A DNA stretch of 64,000 bases from Pyrrhoderma lamaoense. Its lineage: Eukaryota; Basidiomycota; Agaricomycetes; Hymenochaetales; Hymenochaetaceae. Location of the stretch: the NCBI GenBank assembly GCA_002794735.1, contig NBAZ01000007.1:930001-994000 (forward strand). The letters run 5' to 3'. The stretch's first letter is position 1. Each line of letters starts with the position of its first letter. This document shows, piece by piece, positions 23,070 through 32,639 of the stretch. The notes beneath the pieces are model-generated. The model was not told the DNA's origin. It was given only the letters and a program-made list of their open reading frames with translations, and made no database searches. The translations under genes and the position numbers were made by a program.

Positions 23070-24314
23070 TCATGGTACAACAACTGTTGAAGGACTTGTT
23101 CGTACATTATATCCATAGCCTGTGCCAGCGGACCCTGGTACATCCCCAGGGCCATCGTAATGTAGTTTCGTGATATCGTAGTTTCCTATATAATGAACGA
23201 ATAAGTTAAGCAAAGCCCTTACAAAAGGAAAATACATACCAATAAACCTCCATCCATCTTCTTTAACATGATACAAATTACACGTATTACCAGAGAAGGC
23301 ATCACGGTGACCTGCCGCGTATATACTACGACGGCCAAGCTCTTGTGCTTCCTCATCTGTTAAATCCCATTTGTAGCCCTGATCAAGGACACCATAGGCA
23401 AACGTTGAGCCAGATCCAACGGAGAAAAGGTCTCCTTTCAACCGAGTACCATCTGAGTCAACATAGAATACTGCAGGTCCAGTTTTGTCCCACCCGCAGA
23501 TCATGGTTCCCTATATGCAGATATAAATAGATTAGAAACAATGTATTCATATATGAAGAGTAAACAGGTCATGCGACAGATAAGATCTAGTGAATACGAT
23601 CTGAAGGGACTTACCATACTAAGACCCATACCCTTGTATGAGTATACGAGATTGCTGAGATATTTGCTTGCGGCAGCAACGGATATCCTCTCTCGATTGC
23701 GCAGTTCATGAAGACGACATTGAATACCGAGGTATGTTTCCCAGTATTGGCAATCGGCTGAAGGTAGTCTCTCAGTGCATTACTGCGCATATATATACTC
23801 TTTAACATACCAGCACCACCAGCCATCGTTCCAAGCAAGAATTTGTTGATCTCAATGACCTTCTTTACAGTGCCAGAGGCTGTTCATCTATGTGAGTATA
23901 TGCTATTAACACTTATCCTAGGTTATACCTACCGATGTAGCTTCCGGCGGTAGCTCGAGAGTCTACAGCTACGATAACACCTCCTTGGAAGCGGAATGCA
24001 AGAGTAGTTGTACCGTGCTGAATCTTGATGCGGCAAGATGGATCGGCATGGTCGTCTGTATGCAACCTCAGAAAAGCGGTTGGCTATAGGTGAGTTAGAA
24101 AGTTTATTAGAAGTTAAAATGAGCTCAGATTCTAGCGAACACGTACATCCGGTACAGAAGGAAGATTAAAGGTAGGGATACCTTTGCTCAAGTTTCCAAA
24201 GCCGCCGTTTGAACCCCACATAACACAGTTACCTCCCATGTCAAGTTCTTCTTGCTGCTTCCGCACTTCATTTTCACGACTTGTGGTCGTGTACTTGGTA
24301 ACCAAGGAATTCAT
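23070..24314 (-). CDS. PRE2: 20S proteasome subunit beta-5 (Pre2), 6 exons
   Basis: Carries the chymotrypsin-like activity of the proteasome. Exons (minus strand) 24314-24147, 24083-23933, 23879-23811, 23757-23615, 23510-23240 and 23185-23070 splice in phase to 305 residues. An 80-residue propeptide ends in HG, just before catalytic Thr81 ([13 protein letters not shown]), the self-cleavage site. [38 protein letters not shown] and [13 protein letters not shown] match the family closely. The propeptide start is typical of fungal Pre2. Identification is firm. Confidence 0.96.
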
Positions 24315-24670
24315 AGTGGACGCACGAAGACAAACTGGGGAGTAATGCTACTGAAGGAATTATTCAGATGACGCGTACAAATCTGGATCTATTATGGTAG
24401 ACGCGTCGCGTTACTGCATTGAGATGTTACCTTATTAAGAAGCTAAGTCACATGTCAGGATCCCTTCAATTTATGGTCGTTTACAAGTAATTCGTGAACA
24501 CGACTACATTTACTCAACCGGCTCACTCTTTGGCTCGGACTTTCATTTCAGCTCTTACTAGGCTACTCTTCTACGATAATCTGATAGAAATCTGAACTCT
24601 GTTATCTGAATTTACCCTTGTTGTCTTGATAACTTCGTTTAAGCCTCCCGATCTGACCCTTCATTTCTAG
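24315..24670. promoter_or_regulatory. Divergent promoter of PRE2 and HDA1
   Basis: A 356-base gap between two outward-facing start codons. The left part has two ACGCGTC/ACGCGT-like sites (near 24372 and 24401), which resemble MluI-cell-cycle-box cores, but no factor can be assigned from sequence alone. The HDA1 side has a T/C-rich leader ending CATTTCTAGATG. Confidence 0.35.
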
Positions 24671-27600
24671 ATGTCATTTTTTGATACTGTTAGAAATGGT
24701 GTTAGTGGACTAATCAGAGTCGGCTCCTCTGTAGCATCTCAAATTAATCCCAATGAGACGGGAGCGACTATAGAAGAAGTAACGGTCGAGACAGAGCATG
24801 TCACAATTAACCCTGAACTGCTACTTCCTGCAAAGGACGTAGAAGTCATGGATGTAGACAGAGAAGATGACGAAGAAGAGCCATCTAAGCAGGACGGAGC
24901 TCAAATTGCTGGTCCATCACAAAGCAAAACATGGCCCAAAATCGTCAGGTCAAGTTCCGTCCCATTGAACGATGAAGCTGTAGCTTCTAAGAAGTGCGGT
25001 TATGTCTACGACACTCGAATGCAGCTTCACGCACCTCCGTTTGCTACTTCAAGTAGCGCAGATCATCCAGAATCTCCTGCACGTATCCAGGGAATTTATC
25101 AAAAGCTTAGAGATGGGGGATGCATCCAAAAAATGAGATATGTTCAAATTCGCAAGGTCGCCAAGATGGAAGCCCTTCTTGTTCATAGTGAAGATCATTG
25201 GAGCAAAGTTCAGTTGTTAGAAAGTAATTATCTCTATGTTAACTAGAATTACAAAACAATAACCTGATTTCTCCGTGCTATATAACAGGCATGAACAATG
25301 AAGAAATCACTATGTCCGAGACCTTTTATGAGCATCTCTCCCTTTATGTGTGTAGAAAAACGACACTAGCAGCTCTTCTTAGTTGTGGGGGTGTTATCGA
25401 AGCAGCACTTGCTGTATCCCGAGGAGAGCTGGAAAAATCATTTGCAATTGTTCGACCTCCCGGACATCACGCCGAACCAGACGAACATATGGGATTTTGT
25501 TTTTTTAATAATGTTGCGGTTGCTACCAGGGTGGTACAACAGTTGACTCCAATAAAACGCGTACTGATACTAGACTGGTAAAAAATACCTTATCTTTTTT
25601 ACTTCTTTTGACTCGTTCTGAATCAAATGCCGCAGGGACGTACATCACGGTTTGTCTATTTCTTTACTTTCTCTTTTCATCTCCTTCAAGTAAGGTGGCT
25701 GAGAATCGATAATCTAGGTAACGGGACACAACGTGCCTTCCTCGATGACCCTAGTGTTCTTTATATATCTATACATCGTTTTGATGGTGGACGATTTTAC
25801 CCTTGCGGAAATTTTGGTGGTCTTGATTCCTGTGGGGAGGGGCCTGGGGAGGGAACGTGAGTATACAAAGTAAACGCATGAATTATCATTATACACCCTT
25901 TTCCTCAGATCTGTCAATATTCCCTGGCCAGAGAAGGGTATGGGAGACGCAGAATATCTTCACGCGTTTATGAGGATAGTTATGCCAATAGCGATGGAGT
26001 TTGCTCCAGAGCTTGTCATTAGTTCGTCCCCATAAGACTTCCTTTGCGCAGTTGATACAATAACTCGATATGATCTCTAGTTTCAGCTGGATTTGACGCT
26101 GCGGATGGAGATGAACTCGGTGAATGTCATGTCACTCCTGCTGGCTATGCTCACATGACACATATGTTATCATCACTTGCTGGTGGAAAGGTGGTAGTCG
26201 CTCTTGAGGTGTGTTCACACCTTTGAATAAATCATAGTTTGGTAATATTTATTCCTTTAAAGGGTGGTTACAATGTCGAATCGATATCGAACTCTGCCTT
26301 AGCCGTAACAAGAGTGCTTCTAGGTGAAGCTCCACCAGAGCTAAAGCCACTTGTTGCAAATGAGGCGGGCTCTGAAACGGTATGGCTTGTAGCAAGACAT
26401 CAAAGCAAGTACTGGAAGTGCCTTGATGTTAAGGCATGTGAGCCACAAGAAGGTTAATCAGCTTTTCATATAATCGTCTGCGAGCAACCGAGTTTTTGAT
26501 ACTTCACTTATTTCATCTACAAACAGATTACCCAGATCAGACGATCTCTATACCAGGCAAGCTAGATCCTCTATATATGTCCAGAAAGTTTATCTAAAAT
26601 ATGTCTATTACAGAACTACTTAAACTTCACCGACAGGAACATCTATATAGCAAGTATCATATGGTCGAAATACCTCTTCTGGACTCGGAAGTTAGCGATC
26701 GATTACAAGCTCAAGTTTTGTCCTCGTAAGTAATGCTGATATCAACCCACTTTGGCATATAACTTAAGGGGACCCTCCAGTTCCGATATCATGGATAAAG
26801 AAACTGTTGTTCTCCTGATTCATCAATTGTAAGTATTTTCTCATCAGCTTCCCATCTATTTTCTGATTCGCTCTTCAGCGGTGATTTGCGAGTTGAATTA
26901 GCAGGTTCTGCGACCTGTGATGTAAAGCTGGAGTACTCTTACCTCGTGAGTTTAATAAAGGATCTAAGGATATCCATAGCTCTGAATTACGACTCCGTAG
27001 ATTGATGCAACGAAGGAGCTCGTCGAATGGGTGCACCATAAGAACTTTGCGTATTTAGAAATCAACACATACCCGAAACCACCCCAAGTGAATCACGTCA
27101 GTTAACTTATTGATGATACAGTCTCTGATAGTCTAGTCTTACATTCAAACTAGACTCTTAGTTGGTCTGAGCTTGCTCGCGAGGTTGTGACTTACGTTTG
27201 GGACAATTATCTGTTGTATGTTGTATCAGTTATCTCTGGCGCTAAGTATGTTCACATCATTCGTAGGTTATCTAAAGCTCGGAACATTATTTTGATGGGC
27301 CATGGTCCCGGGTGTGCTGCTGTAATGGATCTCATGTCCGAGCGGGGTAGGTCATAATATATCTTCCACAAGTTTCTTTGACTGACTCATGAATTGTTGA
27401 ATTCTCTTAACAGCGCGGAATGTAATGAAAAAGGTAGCAGGTGTAGTACTCGTAGTAGGTATGCAAGACGTCCCTCAAGCTCCGAAAGCTTCCAATTCAT
27501 CGGACCTACGTATATGGTACATTAGGGTAAATCTCTCTTTATACGGTAAATGCTAGGACTCTCGCTAATTGGTTTCGCAGAATTCATTTGTCGCTGTTCC

Positions 27601-27857
27601 TAAAGACCATGCAATCGTCCTTGAAGGAAGAATACGCAAAAGACATGGTAAGGTTAGGATGTACGGTGAGTGTCTCTAAGCAATATATCCAGTTTACAAA
27701 TGTAAGAAAAACTCATTCCGTGGATCCCATAATAGACGAGCAAAGAGCCATCAAGCTCCTTTCATTGGCTTTACCCGATATAAAGGCATTCATTGAGAGC
27801 AAATTACCTTCTTCAGAATCAACTCAAGCCTCTACTCCCAATGGACCTGCAGCCTGA
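24671..27857 (+). CDS. HDA1: Class II histone deacetylase (Hda1/Clr3) with C-terminal Arb2 domain, many exons
   Basis: Removes acetyl groups from histone tails and represses transcription in the nucleus. Early exons are 24671-25223, 25289-25577, 25636-25649 and 25718-25856. An acidic 100-residue N-terminus precedes the deacetylase domain: [65 protein letters not shown] and ALEGGYN. Both catalytic histidines and the zinc ligands of the DVH and AGFDA motifs are present. The DVHH core sits in a 14-base exon. The second half, after about 26520, is cut into many small exons and matches the Arb2 domain seen in Hda1 proteins ([12 protein letters not shown] region). It ends at a TGA at 27855. Exon borders in the Arb2 part are less certain. 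Confidence 0.92.
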
Positions 27858-28939
27858 TTTGTTTTTAAAAAAAGACGCCTCTGTAGCTTTCTTATCATAC
27901 GAACCCTATTTCACGAGATAATGCCCACTGTTCTTCATTATTGTTTAGTAGCCTGTATTTATATGTAGATTCGTCTTTTCTTTTACTGGACGTCGTGTTC
28001 CTCACGGTAAAAATATAGCCATCGACCGGTAAACATCTCATAAAAATCTCACGCCGTGATTAGTCGGTAGTCGGGTGCAGGTGCAATCTATCCTTAAGAA
28101 TCAGAACAAAAATGCTATATAGAATGAAATTCACAACAACAAAAAGTGGCGTTTTATTGGAGCAAAGCAAAGCAAAATAACGCAATAAGCATCTTTATGC
28201 TTCAATGTGTGAATATGCCGAATAATTTGTATTAGAACGACGGGGATCTGCTACGACACTCCTTATTACAAACAAAGAGTATATGGTATATTATCTTATA
28301 TTTAAGCATATGATGTAAGAAAATGTTTTACTTCAAGCCTGCTACTCTTATAACAGGCTTGCTGCGCATAACAATTCTGCTGCTTTTCTAAATATGTTAT
28401 AATACTTATTGAGAAAAAGACTTTTGGTGGAACGTGTTGTACGTTGTTAATCTCTAGATCTGAGATTATTACTAACTTACGTGTTCACGTTAACCAATAA
28501 TCACGGCGTGTCAGCAATTACTTAGCCGACCATAGCTAAATTATTAATTTTCAATTGCCTAAAGGTCAACTTAGATTACCTTTGTAGAGTCGATAAAGTC
28601 ATCTTATAAGATCTTAAAAGATTACCTGTGTGAAAAAGTCCAATAAAGTATTTCTAGGTCTATCAAGATCCTCTATGTTGATCTGTGTAGACACCAAATT
28701 TAAAAGCAGATAATACTAATCTACCTAGATCGCCTAGAAATACTTTTGTCAAGCTTAATGAGGTTCACATAGAAAAAATGGATTACATAGGTTATATTAG
28801 ATAAGTTATACTCTAGCACGTTCCAAGGCAATGCCTTTATAAGCCGTGCCACTTCTCTCTACATCTCTCTACTATTTTCATTCAAGCACTTAGAACACAA
28901 ACAGTGTTAGAAACTTCTCTGAAGCTTACTCGGTCAAAT
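27858..28939. other. A/T-rich intergenic region with inverted repeat
   Basis: No gene is seen. The stretch is A/T-rich and rich in CTAG, AGATCT and TTAG words. It holds the imperfect inverted repeat listed separately at 28628-28774. It marks the left side of a degenerate island that continues to about 32,600. Confidence 0.45.
28628..28774. repeat. Short imperfect inverted repeat, possible degenerate MITE
   Basis: A perfect 14-base arm AAAGTATTTCTAGG at 28645-28658 is repeated inverted at 28733-28746. Weaker matching continues outward on both sides (CTGTGTGAA near 28628 against the complement of TTCACATAG near 28766). The arms enclose about 75 bases with no ORF. This shape fits a small non-autonomous DNA element or a hairpin, but no target-site duplication is clear. 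Confidence 0.35.
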
Positions 28940-29353
28940 ATGCAACGTGCATTAGCTAATAATGAAATTTTGGAAGAAGCAATTCGCCGTGAGAGTGCTT
29001 CTAGTAGCAAGAATGTCAGCTGGCATCGATGTTCAGACCTCCCAGAATCACATCAAGGTCTAAACATGAAGGAATTATCAGACGTTACACGACCGTCATC
29101 GAGACAAGGCTCGATATCTATAATGTCGGCCCCAAATAATGAAATAACTTCTGCTGCTTCTGAGTCTGCATCCCCCGAGATCAAGCCTATATCATCACCA
29201 CCACCGCCACAATCTGTTCCTGCAACTTCTCAGGACTCCCGCTTCTTTCGTTCCCGCTTTGGTTCTTCAGTGGCTACAAGCCCAAATCCACGACCACAAC
29301 TGACACGGAAACTGTTACGTCTTTCACGACTGAACTTGACACAGATACCTTGA
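28940..29353 (+). pseudogene. Possible N-terminal remnant of a Sec2-like Rab exchange factor
   Basis: The frame reads MQRALANNEILEEAIRRESA, then a Ser/Pro-rich part with SSPPPPQSVPATSQDSRFFR. These two pieces resemble the N-terminal region that, as I recall, precedes the Sec2 coiled coil in basidiomycete Sec2-like proteins. The coiled coil itself is missing. After about 29290 a second plus-strand frame, rich in Thr, Ser, Glu and Asp, stays open to 29499. It probably represents a frame break or an unrelated join. The family assignment rests on memory of similar proteins and is weak. It could also be an unrelated small protein. Confidence 0.25.
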
Positions 29354-29436
29354 CTATATTCGATCTCAGTACGGAATTAAGTACCACTACAGATATTTCT
29401 ACAGAATCTTCTACTTTCACGGATGTTTCTACTGAG

Positions 29437-29709
29437 TCAACCACGACCACTACGACGGACAACTTGTTTAATTGCATGTTCAGAGGCAGCATCATCTAGT
29501 GAGTGGCGATGAATTGACACAGCGTCTTCATCTGGATTTTCCAGTGACCCCGGTCCAGGGCGAATTGTAGCATTTGAGGATGTTGATGACCTTGCTGAGG
29601 AAGAACTTACAGAGGCAGGGTCTGAAGTTGTCCGTCTGCGCTGGCCAATGCGGCGATTCCTGCGTGGGGTGAAGTCCATGTCGAGTTTGTATCTTGAAGA
29701 ATGGAACAT
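29437..29709 (-). CDS. Ser/Arg-rich ORF, unknown, doubtful
   Basis: ATG at 29709, 90 codons. The product starts MFHSSRYKLDMDFTPRRNRR, with a Ser-rich middle (SVSSSSARSSTSSN) and an acidic tail. Composition looks protein-like rather than random, but no domain is seen. It lies inside the degenerate island and partly opposite the Thr-rich plus-strand frame, so one of the two is probably not coding. Confidence 0.2.
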   Translation of the reverse strand: MFHSSRYKLDMDFTPRRNRRIGQRRRTTSDPASVSSSSARSSTSSNATIRPGPGSLENPDEDAVSIHRHSLDDAASEHAIKQVVRRSGRG

Positions 29710-29803
29710 AATTGATACAGAGAAATAAATATGTACGTTGGAATGCGCCGCTTAGTGTTGAGATAGTTTTGGAAGTCTTATTGGCGAGCTACTAACTTCG
29801 GTG

Positions 29804-30023
29804 CCCGCTACAACTCGCCGAGCGGAGAAGCACTGAAGGCCAATTATTGAGCACCGTCAAGCCCTTATTGATGAATATGGTCTGGACTATCCCGACAAGC
29901 CCGTAAGTTTAACAATGACTCTTACAATATATCATATGGCATTCTTACTGAATCATCTCTCAGAATGACATGCTTTCTTGGCTCATCGATGAGGCAAAGG
30001 AGAACTGGAAAGAAGTCTTGTAA
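29804..30023 (+). pseudogene. Cytochrome P450 remnant with in-frame stop
   Basis: Two pieces joined by an apparently normal intron encode TRRAEKH, a stop (TGA at 29834-29836), then RPIIEHRQALIDEYGLDYPD and, after the 3' splice near 29963, NDMLSWLIDEAKENWKEVL before a TAA at 30021. The phrase (N)DMLxWLIDEA after RPIIExR is characteristic of the helix F-G to I region of fungal P450s. Neither the I-helix AGxxT, the ExxR nor the haem-binding Cys region follows, so this is a short broken fragment. The stop lies where family members have an ordinary residue. Confidence 0.5.
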
Positions 30024-31194
30024 CCAGCCGAAGCAAGGGAGCTTGTCGTTGAGGCGTAGGAAGAAAGCTCGGCGTCGCGGCGGGGAGCCTGCGGTGCAGG
30101 ACGCTGGGGAGTGAGAGAGGTAGCACTTAGCTGCTGGTGAAATGCCATCTACTGCAACAGGCGATTTCGATTATATCAGTTCTAGGGTCCAATTTCGGCT
30201 ATCGCTTTGGATTTTTATGTACTGGCACACGGCAGGCACGTTGACGGTGGTGATTAAGAGTCAAAGTCTGTATATACAGAGTAAAGAGATATAGAGCTCG
30301 TCGATGCCGGTGACAGTAAAGAGCGAGAGAGGAGGAGGGAATGCAAGTCGAGAATTACAACTCTACGCAAGGTAGAGTATACAACTACTACCAACAGGAG
30401 AATAGGGATGGGTGGTAATGAGAAATAAAAATAAGAGCATACAATAGCATCGGCACTGTCGACGCCGTCTTTCTCGTTGTCGAACACTTGTCCGTAGTCG
30501 TTGATGCTGATGGCGATAGCGATGGGGACCGGTGAACAAAGAACAGTATATGCGTTAACACAGCGCTTGCTTACGCTAAATTTCGCCGCTATTCACACAT
30601 CCTCCATGGTGGGTACACTAGGGTCCTTAGATCCGTATGTCAAATGAATGTCAAATATCTTATATCTGATCCCTTTTATAGAATTTCACACATGCGCTTT
30701 TCCACCTTGCAGCAAATCCGAAATATGCCCAACCAATGCACGAGGAAGTTTAACGAGTGACTGCAACGGAAAGATGGACAAAAGCTTCAATGCAAAAGTT
30801 GCGCAAAGTAGATAGTTTCCTTCGTGAGAGTCAACAGTACAATGGCATCGGGACGCTCTCGATGACTCGTAGTCGGTATATAGGCATATTAATAAAATAG
30901 GGTTGACATATTCCCCCAACAGGAATTTGAAATTACGACGACATCTAAGTAGATCTAAGCAGACCAAAATACAGAAAAAAATGGTCTACATAGATGATAT
31001 TATATAACCTTAAGAATACTTATGTGGAGTCGGCTAGAGCACTTTTTTCTCAATTTTCTAGCCGACTCCACACAGGTCTGCTTAAGTGTTGTTGGGAATC
31101 TAAGTAGACTTTTCCTCCTAGATATTCCTAGATATATCTACAGGTACCCCTAGGTCTGCTTAGGTCACTTAGTGGACTCTTATACTACTCTACC
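30024..31194. other. Gene-free part of the degenerate island
   Basis: No gene is seen. A minus-strand frame at 29960-30148 (MAFHQQLSATSLTPQ...) has protein-like composition but overlaps the P450 remnant and has no known motif. The right end is rich in CTAG/AGATCT words and contains the hairpin at 31023-31072. Confidence 0.4.
31023..31072. repeat. Perfect 16-base inverted repeat with 18-base loop
   Basis: TGTGGAGTCGGCTAGA at 31023-31038 is followed by 18 T-rich bases and its exact reverse complement at 31057-31072. It lies about 120 bases left of the MITE-like element. It could be the collapsed end of another element, a DNA hairpin, or (on either strand) a transcribed stem-loop. No gene is adjacent whose terminator it could be. 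Confidence 0.6.
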
Positions 31195-31765
31195 AGGACC
31201 CCTGATTATACTGATAGATGCTGGATCCCAAAATCGGGGATTTTGGCCAATTTTGTACCCGGTCCATAGCAAAATTTGTACCCATTTGGTTCAGACCTGG
31301 TCCTGGGTTCCAAAAATTTTTGTACCCAAACTGATCCGGCGTCAAAATATTACTAAATTTGGAAGATACTCGGAGGATCCTAAGTTCCTTTATATGGAAA
31401 GTTTATATAATCAAAATGCGTGACTAAATAATAATAATTATAATGCTTTTCTAATTTCATACATTAATTAAGCTACTACATCTTATTCTAGTTATTAGCA
31501 TTATAAGTAGAGAAATCATACCAGAATATAAGACAAAAATCTATATTTTAGAAAATTGTGTTAAAATATGTAAGAATATTGTACCCGTAGGATCAGGCCT
31601 TGGAACGGCAAGGCCTGAATTGTACCCACTTCCCACCATGGGTTGTCTGGGTCCATCTCAATTTTGTACCCAAAATCGCGTTTTTGCCTCAGGCCGAGCC
31701 GATTTTTCGCCCCAAAATTTGTACCCGATCGGCCTCCAGGATTTTTCAGTATAATCAGGGGTCCT
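31195..31765. mobile_element. MITE-like element, 571 bases, 20-base perfect terminal inverted repeats
   Basis: The left end AGGACCCCTGATTATACTGA (31195-31214) is repeated exactly inverted at 31746-31765, and weaker matching goes about 8 bases further in. The inside is A/T-rich, has no transposase frame, and carries seven copies of TTGTACCC (or TGTACCC), all on the plus strand, at about 31253, 31276, 31320, 31579, 31620, 31664 and 31719. Flanking bases show no obvious target duplication. Size, repeat structure and lack of coding fit a non-autonomous DNA transposon; the superfamily is unknown. Confidence 0.65.
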
Positions 31766-32639
31766 AGAAAGCCCTGACACGCGGTGAATTGTTGCTTGAT
31801 TACTACTAATAGTTTTTTGTCGATCACTTCCAGAGTACACGGCATACACAAAAAATACGACGCAAAAAGATAAACTAGTACTGTGGTATTGGATCTTTGC
31901 AGAGATCCTAGCTTCAGATACAATCTCAATTCATACTCAAGGGTAGGATACTGAACTGATCATATCCCGATATCTTCAAATTTGATGGGAAAGTGTTTTC
32001 ATTTGATGAAAATCAGATATTTTGCGTATCTACATACATTTGTAGCACAAGTGCAAAATGAAAAGGAAAAAAAATGCAAACGTTGTTACAGTAGAATAAC
32101 CATGTCCATATGCGGGGAGAAGAGAAGGATAAAAACCGCAAAGGTATAGATACAGTACGCGGTATACAAGAAAGTCGAGAATGGAAAGCCATAGATTACA
32201 AATAAGGAGGGAAGTATAATTAGCAGGGAAAAGGGAGGACAGGGAACGATGCAGGAATATGAATGAAAAACGAATATTAAGCAAAAAAAAGAATGTGAAC
32301 TGATAGGAAAAGAGAGGATATCCAGAGAAGAAAAACGGTATATGAAGTTCGTAAACGAGCGTGGGGACTTTTTTTTTAACAAAAAAATATAGAGAGAAAA
32401 AAAGTATATGTACATTTCACATAACCACAAGCTCTATGCAAGTCGATGAGCAACAACCAACATTAGTGCGTCGGATGTGTCACTTAGTTACGCCTTTGGT
32501 ACTCTGGTACGCGCGGCGATAATGAGCTAGCGACGTGCTATAGGGGGTGTTTACGTCGTAAAGACGACGACAATTTTTTTTCAGTTCGCAGCGGAAGCGA
32601 TTGGAAGTAAAGGGATTAATCAACAAGGTCAAGGGATAA
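31766..32639. other. Intergenic region downstream of the EST1/SMG6-type gene
   Basis: A/T-rich, with A-tracts on the plus strand around 32068-32405 that keep minus-strand frames open with Phe/Leu/Ser-rich products. These look like composition effects. It probably contains the 3' untranslated region of the gene to the right. No repeats were recognised beyond the element to the left. Confidence 0.45.

Noticed and set aside
29960..30148. Minus-strand ORF MAFHQQLSATSLTPQ...
   Set aside because: It overlaps the P450 remnant on the other strand, has no motif and no neighbour that would explain it. Kept only as a note in the intergenic entry.
32030..32430. Minus-strand ORFs that look like multi-pass membrane proteins
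   Set aside because: They arise from A-tracts on the plus strand; repetitive Phe/Leu/Ser content and no family features.
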